Assembly (NCBI GenBank): GCA_955652245.1
Contig: CATPAV010000099.1
Span: forward strand, 1-7,024
DNA: 7,024 nucleotides
Source: an uncultured Candidatus Udaeobacter sp.
GTDB taxonomy: Bacteria; Verrucomicrobiota; Verrucomicrobiia; Chthoniobacterales; UBA10450
Reading direction: 5' to 3'
Part shown: positions 1 to 6,056 of the stretch, in pieces
Layout of the letters: the number at the start of each line of letters is the position of its first letter
Numbering within the stretch: the first letter of the stretch is position 1
The notes under the pieces: model-generated
The model's database searches: none
What the model was told of the DNA's origin: nothing
What the model saw: the letters and a program-made list of their open reading frames with translations, nothing else
Made by a program: the position numbers and the translations under genes

Positions 1-137
1 CACGATGGACAGGCCGTGTGTGATGCGACAGTGCTGCCGCACTGCGGGCATTTGTTTAACTGCGGAGCATGCCAGCGGTTCGCCGCTTGGCGACTGCGTG
101 ATCGCATCTTTGAGGTTTTGCGTTTTGGAACACCCAT
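1..137 (-). CDS. rpmF: Ribosomal protein L32 (partial, 3' end beyond window)
   Basis: Structural protein of the large ribosomal subunit. Read right to left from the ATG at 137-135, the peptide begins MGVPKRKTSKMRSRSRQAAN, which matches the conserved basic N-terminus of bacterial L32 (M-x-VPKRKTSK). It continues with CPQC (Cys30, Cys33) and then C-P-S at 43-45. The next codon starts TG at the window edge, as expected for the fourth zinc-ligand Cys of a C-x2-C...C-x2-C zinc-binding (C+) L32. Forty-five complete codons are visible of a family that is usually 55-60 residues, so only the last stretch is missing. It lies 108 nt downstream of yceD, the common bacterial pairing yceD-rpmF. The ribosome-binding site is weak: an AAGAAAGG stretch lies too far upstream to be convincing. 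Confidence 0.93.
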   Translation of the reverse strand, partial: MGVPKRKTSKMRSRSRQAANRWHAPQLNKCPQCGSTVASHTACPS

Positions 138-245
138 CTGCGCGCTACGAAAGCACGCCTTTCTTAAAAAACAAATCGCGCCCGGTGATTCGTTAAAAAG
201 TTACAATGTTACAAAGGGTAGCAATTCACAACGATTTTAACTTCT

Positions 246-692
246 TTAACGCTTCAACTTTAACTTATCCAGTGCGCTCCAATCTGATTCGCTCTTCGCA
301 TCTTGCTCAGGCATCTCGATGTATTTCGCTTTGCAAATGCGACCGCCATCACGATCGCAATGGGGGTGGGCCGGCAAGTTCAGCAAAAGATCTTCTCGGA
401 TGAACGGCGTAAGATCGACAGTCTCCGGTCCTCGCAGTTCGGTATGCACTGCAAATGCCGGCACTTCGATTCCGTGGACAAATTTTACCAGACAAGAGAC
501 GCAGCGCAGTTCCACCGGTTGCGAAAGGGACCCATTTGCCCAGAGCGCTCCGGACGAAATGCCGATGTCGATGTTGTAGTGAAGCGGGCCAGCGCAACGA
601 ATTCCCTCCGCATCCAATTCCGAAATCGGGCATTCTTCCTCGCCTTCGAGATGTAAACCTGCGGCCGGAATTTGTTTCAGATGAGCTTTCAT
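246..692 (-). CDS. yceD: YceD/DUF177 family protein
   Basis: Member of the YceD (DUF177) family, usually encoded just before rpmF and linked in bacteria and plastids to 23S rRNA/large-subunit accumulation. The biochemical role is not settled. With the chosen start the protein has 148 residues. Visible family features are the C-x2-C pair in ELRCVSCLVKF (Cys64, Cys67), the conserved DLTPFIREDLLLNLP stretch (about 93-107) and a second cysteine pair at 112 and 120, together a plausible metal site. The tail is lysine-rich (LDKLKLKR). I start at the ATG at 692-690: it overlaps the coaD stop as ATGA, and AGGA lies about 10 nt upstream. A 12-codon longer version would need a TTG at 728 and is less likely. 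Translation is probably coupled to coaD. Confidence 0.9.
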   Translation of the reverse strand: MKAHLKQIPAAGLHLEGEEECPISELDAEGIRCAGPLHYNIDIGISSGALWANGSLSQPVELRCVSCLVKFVHGIEVPAFAVHTELRGPETVDLTPFIREDLLLNLPAHPHCDRDGGRICKAKYIEMPEQDAKSESDWSALDKLKLKR

Positions 693-1168
693 CGAGTAAA
701 TTTCCTGTTCAGAACCTTCGCGACGCAAGTAGGCACAAAGCTCGAAATATCGCCCCCGAGACGCGCGATTTCCTTCACAATTCGAGAGCTGAGATAAGTG
801 TATTCCTCCTTCGGCATTAGGAAAATCGTTTCCACAGCGGCATCGAGTTTTCGATTCATCAGCGCCATTTGAAATTCAAACTCAAAATCCGAAACCGCGC
901 GCAAACCGCGAATGATCGCACCCGCCTTTCGGGCCTGGGCAAAATCGACCAGCAATCCCGTGAACTTGGCGATTCGCACATTGTCGATCTTGCCGGCAGT
1001 CTCTCGGAGCAAATCGAGACGTTCCTTTAGTGAGAAAAGCGGCTGCTTCTCGTCATTGTGCGCCACGGCTACGATGACTTCATCGAATAGTTTCCGCGCC
1101 CGCTCAATCACATCGAGGTGCCCGTTCGTTACCGGATCAAAACTACCTGGATAAATCGCTCTGCGCAT
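689..1168 (-). CDS. coaD: Phosphopantetheine adenylyltransferase
   Basis: Fourth enzyme of coenzyme A synthesis: transfers AMP from ATP to 4'-phosphopantetheine, giving dephospho-CoA; cytoplasmic. The 159-residue length is typical for bacterial CoaD. The N-terminus carries the nucleotidyltransferase signature YPGSFDPVTNGHLDVIERA, including the T-x-G-H motif (Thr14-His17 region). Other family hallmarks are IIRGLRAVSDFEFEFQMALMNR (about 85-106) and the ATP-contacting YTYLSSRIVKEIA near residue 123. The ATG at 1168-1166 gives the family's standard start (MRRAIYPGSFDP), though no clear Shine-Dalgarno sequence precedes it. It is first in a minus-strand cluster with yceD and rpmF and diverges from the universal stress protein gene. 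Confidence 0.97.
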   Translation of the reverse strand: MRRAIYPGSFDPVTNGHLDVIERARKLFDEVIVAVAHNDEKQPLFSLKERLDLLRETAGKIDNVRIAKFTGLLVDFAQARKAGAIIRGLRAVSDFEFEFQMALMNRKLDAAVETIFLMPKEEYTYLSSRIVKEIARLGGDISSFVPTCVAKVLNRKFTR

Positions 1169-1197
1169 GTGCGGAAATTCGCAGAGGAATTCGAAAA

Positions 1198-1335
1198 ATG
1201 AAAGTGGCAGGTGTAGTGGCGGCCGGCCTCAGCCGCAATCCGTGCGTGCGAGGCCACACGACTCTACACGAAATCCAAATGTATCCGACTTGCCGAACCG
1301 CGTGGAAGCCGGAGACTGCTTTTCCGCTTTTATGA
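1198..1335 (+). CDS. Possible small ORF, 45 codons, coupled to usp
   Basis: Not recognised. The frame reads MKVAGVVAAGLSRNPCVRGH, then 25 more residues ending AFPLL. Two signs favour translation: AGAGGA lies 9 nt before the ATG, a good Shine-Dalgarno site, and the stop codon overlaps the usp ATG as ATGA (1332-1335), a typical coupling arrangement. Against it, the frame runs straight through the inverted-repeat element at 1211-1269, the composition is unlike a folded protein, and there is no signal or domain. It may be a leader peptide that feeds ribosomes to usp, whose own start lacks a close ribosome-binding site, or it may be a chance frame. Confidence 0.3.
   Translation: MKVAGVVAAGLSRNPCVRGHTTLHEIQMYPTCRTAWKPETAFPLL
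1211..1269. repeat. Nested inverted-repeat element in the coaD/usp divergent region
   Basis: GTGTAG at 1211-1216 and TGGC at 1217-1220 are complementary to CTACAC at 1264-1269 and GCCA at 1253-1256, giving an outer stem with a bulge. Inside, GCGGC (1219-1223) pairs with GCCGC (1232-1236). An alternative pairing joins GGCCTC (1225-1230) to GAGGCC (1250-1255). The segment is richer in G+C than its surroundings. It resembles a small dispersed palindromic element, but it could also be a structured 5' leader of usp. Only one copy is visible here. Confidence 0.4.
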
Positions 1336-2159
1336 GCAACCCATCGCCTTACCGCACCATCGCGGTCGCGAGCACCTTCTCTCCGCGCTTCAAGCAGGTG
1401 CTCTCGGAAGCAAAGCGAATCCGGGACAGGTTTGTTTCCGATCTTCATGTGATTTACGTGGGTGAACGCAATGAGGAAACCGCGAAGAAATTCGGCGACG
1501 CGTTTGCCCAGCTGCAACTCCCGGGCAATTCGACCATCCATTACGAGCGAGGCGACCCGGCTGACGCGATTCTGCGGGTCCTGGTTGAAGATAAAATCGA
1601 CATGATCGTTGCCGGCGCGCTGGAAAAAGAGACCGTGCTGCATCGATTTCTTGGCAACGTCGCCCGGCGCCTTGTCCGAGAGGCCGCCTGCTCGGTCATG
1701 CTCTTCACCAGACCGGCAGCGGAACCAAAACCGTTGCGTCGAATCGTTTTTGTCGCCGATTATTCCGAGCACGCGTTGGGAGCTTTGAAAACAACGTTAC
1801 CACTCGCGTCAGCCGAATCGTGTGAACGGCTCTATGTCATTCGTATTATTACGACGTTTGACGAAGCGCGCGCTTCGCGTCGGGCGGATGCCAGCAATGG
1901 CGGCAAGCCAAAGAGCGACGAGGACGAAGAAGCCGCGCTGGAAAAATTCGTGTTGTCCGCGGGTGCGACCGAGGTCCCGATTGAAACGCGCTGCATCCGC
2001 GGCAACACTGGGTTGGCCGCCTCAGACTTTGTTCAATCGGTCGAGGCAGACTTGCTTGTAGTGCCTGTAGAGACAAATGACGACTCGAGTGGCGAATTGC
2101 CAAATAACATCGCATGGATCACCGATGTGATTCCTTGCAATCTCTGGGTGATTCGGTAA
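1332..2159 (+). CDS. Tandem-domain universal stress protein (UspA family)
   Basis: Cytoplasmic protein of 275 residues with two UspA-like alpha/beta domains. Domain 1 (about 6-127) opens with YRTIAVASTFSP and has IDMIVAGALEKE followed by FLGNVARRLVREAACSVMLF, the usual Usp C-terminal layout. Domain 2 (about 135-275) opens with LRRIVFVADYSEHALGAL and ends PCNLWVIR. The ATP-binding pattern G-x2-G-x9-G-(S/T) is degenerate in domain 1 (Gly95, Glu98, Gly108, Asn109) and absent in domain 2, so nucleotide binding is doubtful. Residues 178-205 form an acidic, low-complexity loop. I start at the ATG at 1332 because the Usp fold begins a few residues later. The frame is open upstream to 1167, but that 55-residue extension has no Usp character. 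The likely role is a stress-related regulator; the partner is unknown. Confidence 0.88.
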   Translation: MSNPSPYRTIAVASTFSPRFKQVLSEAKRIRDRFVSDLHVIYVGERNEETAKKFGDAFAQLQLPGNSTIHYERGDPADAILRVLVEDKIDMIVAGALEKETVLHRFLGNVARRLVREAACSVMLFTRPAAEPKPLRRIVFVADYSEHALGALKTTLPLASAESCERLYVIRIITTFDEARASRRADASNGGKPKSDEDEEAALEKFVLSAGATEVPIETRCIRGNTGLAASDFVQSVEADLLVVPVETNDDSSGELPNNIAWITDVIPCNLWVIR

Positions 2160-2199
2160 TTCCACTTGTCGATCTTTCGTCATCGATGTGGTTGCGCAA

Positions 2200-2910
2200 A
2201 TGACTCCTGAGCGCGTCTTTCAGCCGTACGGCTGGCCGCATCTCACGGTCATTTTCCTCACGGTTGCGTTGCCGTTTGTACTTGCCGCGCTCGTGCGCCG
2301 GACAAAATCGGCGCGTATTGAACGCGCGATCGTTGCTCTGCTTTCTGCAGTGCTCGTTGCGAACTACATCGCCTATCTAATATTTGTGCGCAGTCACGGC
2401 ATTGTGACGTGGCAGCAGATGTTGCCGTTGCAGCTCTGTGACTGGGGAATGGTCGTTGTTATCGTGGCGTTGTGGACTGGAAATCAGCGCTGGTTTGATG
2501 TGGCATATTTCTGGGGAATTGGTGGGACGTTGCAAGCCCTGCTCACTCCGAATTTGCGCTTCGGATTTCCAGACCTGCGATTCTTTAGCTTTTTCACGTC
2601 GCACTCTGGCATCATCATCGGGGTAGTTTTCTTAATGTTGACGCACAAATATCGGCCGTATCCAATGTCGATGTTGCGCACGTTTTTGTGGTCGGAATTG
2701 TATTTTGTTGTCACCCTGATTGCCGATGAGCTGACCGGGTTTAATTACGGCTTCCTGCTCCACAAACCGGAAGCGTTTTCAATTTTGAGTTTTCTCTCCG
2801 ATTCGCGCCCCCTTTACCTCTTGGAACTGCACGGGGTCGCCTTGCTTTTCTTTGCCGGGCTCTACGCGCCATTTGCCATTGCCGATCTTGCAAAACGGAA
2901 CATCAATTAG
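2200..2910 (+). CDS. YwaF/TIGR02206-type integral membrane protein
   Basis: Multi-pass inner-membrane protein of 236 residues, function unknown. It matches my recollection of the YwaF (TIGR02206) family, distantly related to eukaryotic TMEM164. Hydrophobic segments lie at about 15-33, 43-63, 83-93, 101-117, 137-148, 161-177 and 207-228, so about seven helices. Family-like motifs are LPLQLCDWG (75-83), the FWGIGGTLQALLTPNL block (104-119), FFTSHSGIIIGV (131-142) and a FNYGFLLHKP loop (181-190) before the last helix. I use the ATG at 2200; a GTG four codons earlier (2188) is possible. Neither has a clear Shine-Dalgarno site. It follows usp by 40 nt and precedes kdsA by 75 nt in the same direction. 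Cotranscription with the LPS genes is possible but the inverted repeat between them may separate the units. Confidence 0.82.
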   Translation: MTPERVFQPYGWPHLTVIFLTVALPFVLAALVRRTKSARIERAIVALLSAVLVANYIAYLIFVRSHGIVTWQQMLPLQLCDWGMVVVIVALWTGNQRWFDVAYFWGIGGTLQALLTPNLRFGFPDLRFFSFFTSHSGIIIGVVFLMLTHKYRPYPMSMLRTFLWSELYFVVTLIADELTGFNYGFLLHKPEAFSILSFLSDSRPLYLLELHGVALLFFAGLYAPFAIADLAKRNIN

Positions 2911-2916
2911 GAACGT

Positions 2917-2968
2917 AGGAAAGCAGGAACCGGCAGGCTAATTCTTTTTCTTTTTTTCCTGCTTTCCT
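2917..2968. repeat. 13-bp perfect inverted repeat upstream of kdsA
   Basis: AGGAAAGCAGGAA (2917-2929) is exactly repeated in inverted orientation as TTCCTGCTTTCCT (2956-2968), with a 26-nt spacer rich in T in its second half. It starts 6 nt after the membrane-protein stop codon and ends 17 nt before the kdsA GTG. It could form a stem-loop acting as a terminator for the upstream gene, an mRNA end, or a dispersed repeat. The T-run lies inside the loop rather than after the stem on the plus strand, so a standard intrinsic terminator is not supported. Confidence 0.7.
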
Positions 2969-2985
2969 GATTCATTCTCTCTTTC

Positions 2986-3804
2986 GTGAAGCCTAAGCCA
3001 CTGAGGATCGGATCGGTGACAATCGGTGGAAGACGTCCCGTGTTTATTCTCGGGCCATGCGTGATCGAGTCCGAGAAGTTCGTCCGGCGCATGGCGAAAA
3101 CAATCGCGGAAATCTGCGCGGCGAAAGATATCGATTTCATTTTCAAAGCGTCCTATGACAAAGCGAATCGAACGTCGGTGCGCTCGTTTCGCGGAATTGG
3201 CGTGCGCGACGGTGGCGAGATTCTTTCGGACATTGGTCGCGACCTGAAAATTCCAGTCACGACGGATGTTCATTCGCCGGCGGAAGCCGAGTTCGCCGGG
3301 GAAAAGATCGACATGTTGCAAATCCCGGCGTTTCTTTGCCGGCAAACCGATTTGCTGCGTGCCGCTGCGGAAACGGATCGTGCGATCAATGTTAAGAAGG
3401 GTCAATTTCTCGCTCCGTGGGATGTGCGAAACATCGCTGAAAAGCTGGTAGCGTTCGGTAACGAAAAATTCTGTTTCACCGAGCGCGGCACTACCTTTGG
3501 TTACAACAGTCTGGTCGCCGATATGCGCTCGCTTTATTGGATTCGCGAGGCCGGATATCGCGTCATCTTTGATGCAACGCATTCTGTGCAACGGTCGGGC
3601 GGGGCAGGTGATGCGACTTCAGGTGATAGCGTTCTCGCGCCGGTGCTGGCGCGGGCTGCCATGGCGGCGGGATGCGACGGCATCTTTATGGAGGTACACG
3701 AAAATCCGGCGCGTGCTTTGTCGGATGGACCGAATCAAGTTCCCCTAAAGGATTTGCCGAAGCATTTGCGCATGTTAAAGGCTATTCATGCTGCTGTTTC
3801 ATAG
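2986..3804 (+). CDS. kdsA: 3-deoxy-D-manno-octulosonate 8-phosphate synthase (KDO-8-P synthase)
   Basis: Condenses phosphoenolpyruvate with D-arabinose 5-phosphate to KDO-8-phosphate, the committed step to the KDO sugar of LPS inner core; cytoplasmic. The 272 residues match KdsA end to end: FILGPCVIESE (20-30), FKASYDKANRTS (53-64), IPVTTDVHSPAEAEF (89-103), LQIPAFLCRQTDLL (111-124), INVKKGQF (134-141), ERGTTFGYNSLVADM (166-180), VIFDATHSVQ (193-202) and SDGPNQVPL (246-254). Cys25, His199, Glu236 and Asp247 sit where the metal ligands of the metal-dependent class (Aquifex type) lie; the E. coli-type enzyme has Asn in place of the Cys. The start is a GTG with no clear Shine-Dalgarno site; an in-frame stop six codons upstream excludes a longer form. 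Its end overlaps the next gene by 17 nt. Confidence 0.97.
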   Translation: MKPKPLRIGSVTIGGRRPVFILGPCVIESEKFVRRMAKTIAEICAAKDIDFIFKASYDKANRTSVRSFRGIGVRDGGEILSDIGRDLKIPVTTDVHSPAEAEFAGEKIDMLQIPAFLCRQTDLLRAAAETDRAINVKKGQFLAPWDVRNIAEKLVAFGNEKFCFTERGTTFGYNSLVADMRSLYWIREAGYRVIFDATHSVQRSGGAGDATSGDSVLAPVLARAAMAAGCDGIFMEVHENPARALSDGPNQVPLKDLPKHLRMLKAIHAAVS

Positions 3805-4348
3805 CGGCCGCTTCACACATGGGAGCTGGTTCGTTTGGTTAATGTCGATCTTTTTGTCGATTTTGATATCGGCGGCGCAGATGTTTGCCCAATCAAAAGG
3901 CGACAAAAGGAAACAAGGTCGCGCGACGGCGACATCGGCTGCTTCACCGGGTGAGCAGAGCCTGACAAATATTCCGCTGCCCATCGGTCACGAAGCAAAA
4001 GGCCTCGTGTTGCCGGACTTCGATAGCGAGGGTCACCTGCGAGGAAGATTTGAAGCAGGGACGGCGCACCGGATTGACGAGGAGCACGTCGGCTTCCAGC
4101 ATCTCAAAATTACGACTTATACGCCGGAGAGTCAGCCCGATCTGAAGATCGACATGCACACTTCAGTGCTTGATTTGAAGACGCGCATCTTAAGTTCACA
4201 AGAACGCACAACCATTGCGCGTGCGGATTTCAACATCGCTGGCGATTCGGTGCAGTTCGATACAAATACACGGACGGGACGATTGATCGGCAATGTGAAA
4301 ATGGTGATTACTGATCAATCGCGTCTCAAAGGCCAGGGAAACGAATGA
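3788..4348 (+). CDS. lptC: LptC-like LPS export protein, membrane-anchored
   Basis: Likely the bitopic LptC component that passes LPS from the inner-membrane LptB2FG complex to periplasmic LptA. The 186-residue length fits the family. An N-terminal hydrophobic segment (about 13-31, WFVWLMSIFLSILIS) follows a short basic stretch and can act as anchor or signal; AQMFAQS may be a cleavage site. A polar linker (36-60) leads into a beta-rich domain (about 66-178) with GLVLPDFDSEGHLRGRF, a DLKTRILSS repeat-like strand, and FDTNTRTGRLIGNVKMVI, typical of LptA/LptC jellyroll strands. Identity rests on this pattern and on position between kdsA and lptA-lptB; sequence conservation in LptC is low. I keep the ATG at 3788 because AAAGG lies 6 nt upstream; an alternative ATG is at 3842. 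It overlaps kdsA by 17 nt and lptA by 4 nt. Confidence 0.75.
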   Translation: MLLFHSGRFTHGSWFVWLMSIFLSILISAAQMFAQSKGDKRKQGRATATSAASPGEQSLTNIPLPIGHEAKGLVLPDFDSEGHLRGRFEAGTAHRIDEEHVGFQHLKITTYTPESQPDLKIDMHTSVLDLKTRILSSQERTTIARADFNIAGDSVQFDTNTRTGRLIGNVKMVITDQSRLKGQGNE

Positions 4349-5034
4349 AAAGGCTGGCAACATTAATCCTCTTGATCGCCAGCCTGACGGCAGCGCGATT
4401 GGATGCGCAGATTGCGGCTGCGCCGACGGCATCCGCTTCTATGCTACCAAAGAAGCGGGAGAAAGAAGCAGCTCAGAAGAACGAGAAGTCGTCGACCAAT
4501 AAGCCATTTGGTGGAAGCAATCTGCTGCAATCCAATGAACCGACTACGACGGAAATTTACGCCGATGAAGCATTTTTTGATTCGAACAAAAGCATCGGCG
4601 TCTTTACCGGTCGCGTGAAAGTGACCGATCCGCGATTTAATCTGCAATCTGACAAATTAACGGTGTTTATTTCGAAGGGAGAAAATCAGGGTCTCGAAAG
4701 AGCGATCGCAGAGGGTAATGTTGGCCTTGTCCGTGACCGGCCGGACCCCAACGGTGGGCCGCCGACCCGCGCGATCGGTCGATCCGATAAAGCGGTCTAC
4801 ACCGCCGCCACCGGTGATGTTGAGTTGACGGGAGCACCGCGTGTGCAGGAGGGACCAAACATCCACGTGGCGACCACCCCCGACACGGTCATGATCATTA
4901 ACCAGAACAGCCAATTGACGACGCACGGACCGAGTCGCACTGAGATTCGACAGCAGCCAAAGGAGGAAACAAAGGGCGAAACGAAGTCTTCGCCCTCTCC
5001 CACCTTGTCGCCTCCACCTTTGCCGAAACCATGA
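4345..5034 (+). CDS. lptA: LptA/OstA-like periplasmic LPS transport protein
   Basis: Probable periplasmic bridge protein that carries LPS from LptC toward the outer-membrane LptD. The 229 residues begin with a signal peptide (MKRLATLILLIASLTAARLDA, cleavage likely near residue 21), then a charged Lys/Glu-rich linker (35-52). The OstA-like beta domain spans about 66-195: TTEIYADEAFFDSNKSIGVF, GRVKVTDPRFNLQSDKLTVF, RAIAEGNVGLVR, then GRSDKAVYTAATGDVELTG and MIINQNSQLTTHG, the repeating 'strand-GNV-strand' pattern of the family. A Pro/Ser-rich tail (215-229) is unusual; plain LptA lacks it. The start overlaps lptC by ATGA and has AGGGA about 6 nt upstream. The stop overlaps lptB by ATGA, so the three genes are probably translationally coupled. 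Confidence 0.85.
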   Translation: MKRLATLILLIASLTAARLDAQIAAAPTASASMLPKKREKEAAQKNEKSSTNKPFGGSNLLQSNEPTTTEIYADEAFFDSNKSIGVFTGRVKVTDPRFNLQSDKLTVFISKGENQGLERAIAEGNVGLVRDRPDPNGGPPTRAIGRSDKAVYTAATGDVELTGAPRVQEGPNIHVATTPDTVMIINQNSQLTTHGPSRTEIRQQPKEETKGETKSSPSPTLSPPPLPKP

Positions 5035-5816
5035 TCAGCCAAACTGTGCGTGCTGCCGGCTCCAAACTGAGTTCGCCGTCTGCGGCAAAGGCGGAAACCG
5101 TCCTCACCACCGACCAGTTGGTGAAGATTTATGGCGGCCGGGCAGTGGTGGACGGGGTCAACATACACGTCAGCGCGGGTGAAATCGTGGGACTGCTCGG
5201 GCCGAATGGCGCCGGCAAGACGACCAGTTTTTACATGATCGTGGGACTCGTCAGGCCAAACAGCGGTCGCGTGATTTTTTCGGACACCGACGTCACCGAT
5301 TACCCGATGTACAAGCGTGCGCGTCTCGGCATGGGTTATTTGCCGCAGGAAGAATCGATTTTCCGGAAGATGACAGTCGAACAAAATATCATGGCGATTT
5401 TGGAAACGCTCTCCATGAGTAAAACGGAACGGCGAAATCGTTGCGATCAACTGTTGCACCAGTTTGGCATTGAGCGGATCGCGAAAAATACGGCGCTTAC
5501 GTTGAGCGGCGGTGAGAAACGCCGCCTGACGATTGCGCGTTCACTCGTCACTAAACCGAGGTTGCTGATGCTCGATGAACCATTCAGCGGCGTCGATCCT
5601 ATCGCCGTTTATGACGTGCAACAGATTATCGTGAACCTGCGCAAATCGGGACTCGCCATCATGATTACCGATCACAATGTGCGGGAGACCTTGTCGATCG
5701 TGGACCGCGCATATTTGATCTATGAAGGCCGGGTTGAAAGCGAAGGCACAAAAGATTTTCTCGTCAACGATCCCATTAGCCGACAGCTTTACCTCGGCGA
5801 ACGCTTCAAGATGTAA
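5031..5816 (+). CDS. lptB: LPS export ABC transporter ATPase LptB
   Basis: Cytoplasmic ATPase subunit of LptB2FGC, which extracts LPS from the inner membrane and pushes it along the Lpt bridge. The 261-residue protein has all nucleotide-binding motifs: Walker A GPNGAGKT (57-64), Q-loop Gln106 in YLPQEESIF, signature LSGGE (158-162), Walker B LLMLDEPFSGVDP (178-190, Asp182/Glu183) and the switch His215 in TDHNVRE. The sequences GLLGPNGAGKTTSFYMIVGL and EPFSGVDPIAV are characteristic of LptB rather than other ABC ATPases, and the protein ends LGERFKM, close to the family end. The first 20 or so residues are a non-conserved extension; the ATG at 5031 is chosen because of its ATGA overlap with lptA. 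The LptF/LptG permeases are not in the window. Confidence 0.96.
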   Translation: MISQTVRAAGSKLSSPSAAKAETVLTTDQLVKIYGGRAVVDGVNIHVSAGEIVGLLGPNGAGKTTSFYMIVGLVRPNSGRVIFSDTDVTDYPMYKRARLGMGYLPQEESIFRKMTVEQNIMAILETLSMSKTERRNRCDQLLHQFGIERIAKNTALTLSGGEKRRLTIARSLVTKPRLLMLDEPFSGVDPIAVYDVQQIIVNLRKSGLAIMITDHNVRETLSIVDRAYLIYEGRVESEGTKDFLVNDPISRQLYLGERFKM

Positions 5817-5819
5817 ACC

Positions 5820-5923
5820 TTGTCATTCCGACCGAAGTGGAGGAATCTCTTGCTGTTTAGTTTCCCACTCCTCGCGTCGCTCGCGAACAGCGAGAGATGT
5901 CTCGACTCCGCTCGACATGATAA
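5820..5923. repeat. Palindromic dispersed-repeat-like element
   Basis: Two imperfect inverted arms, 5820-5852 (TTGTCATTCCGACCGAAG...) and 5891-5923 (...CTCGACATGATAA), match at 24 of 33 positions when one is reverse-complemented. The inner part carries CGCGTCGCTCGCGAACAGCG. I recall very similar TGTCATTCCGA...GGAATCTC / GAGATGTCTCGAC...CGACATGACA elements scattered between genes in many environmental bacterial genomes. It starts 3 nt after the lptB stop, so it may also act as the 3' end structure of the lpt transcript. Confidence 0.75.
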
Positions 5924-5965
5924 AGGGCGAGGGCGCGCATAGCTATTCGGCGTCCACTCTTCTGG

Positions 5966-5993
5966 TTGATCCGAATTAAGATTCCGGTAGAGT
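5966..5993 (+). promoter_or_regulatory. Candidate sigma70-type promoter for the riboswitch transcript
   Basis: TTGATC (5966-5971) and TAGAGT (5988-5993) are separated by 16 bp; each matches the consensus at four of six positions. A start six or seven nucleotides downstream would fall at about 5999-6001, just before the first base pair of the aptamer (GGC at 6002). This positional fit is the main support. Confidence 0.5.
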
Positions 5994-5999
5994 CCGGCC

Positions 6000-6056
6000 A
6001 AGGCAATGGAGTTTGCCATCCCGAAGGGGAAAATCGCCTGAGCTAATGACTCCTAC
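6000..6056 (+). ncRNA. Fluoride riboswitch (crcB motif) aptamer
   Basis: RNA element that binds fluoride ion and switches on fluoride-tolerance genes. The sequence carries the crcB-motif blocks in order: GGCAATGGAGTTTGCC (6002-6017), a short CCCGAAGGG hairpin, AAAATCGCC (6030-6038), and the near-invariant GCTAATGACTCCTAC (6042-6056). Stem P1 is GGCA (6002-6005) with TGCC (6014-6017); the long-range pseudoknot helix is GGAGT (6008-6012) with ACTCC (6049-6053), a perfect match. It is followed directly by a terminator that reuses ACTCC, the expected expression platform of an ON switch. The controlled gene is the antiporter at 6268. Confidence 0.93.

Noticed and set aside
138..245. Separate promoter for rpmF between yceD and rpmF
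   Set aside because: Candidate boxes such as TTGTGA with CATTGT match the consensus too poorly to support a call.
690..728. Longer yceD beginning at a TTG codon at 728
   Set aside because: The ATG at 692 has an ATGA overlap with coaD and an AGGA upstream, and the conserved part starts after it.
1167..1331. A 55-codon N-terminal extension of the universal stress protein, in frame with it
   Set aside because: It has no Usp or signal character, covers the inverted repeat and reaches into the coaD start; the Usp fold begins right after the ATG at 1332.
1143..1772. Long open frame on the minus strand opposite usp
   Set aside because: It is antisense to a clear Usp gene, overlaps the coaD start, and resembles no protein family.
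2938..3591. Open frame on the minus strand opposite kdsA
   Set aside because: Fully antisense to a well-conserved enzyme gene; the translation is Arg-rich and unlike any family.
4797..5459. Open frame on the minus strand opposite lptA/lptB
   Set aside because: Antisense to the OstA domain and the LptB Walker A region; no recognisable protein.
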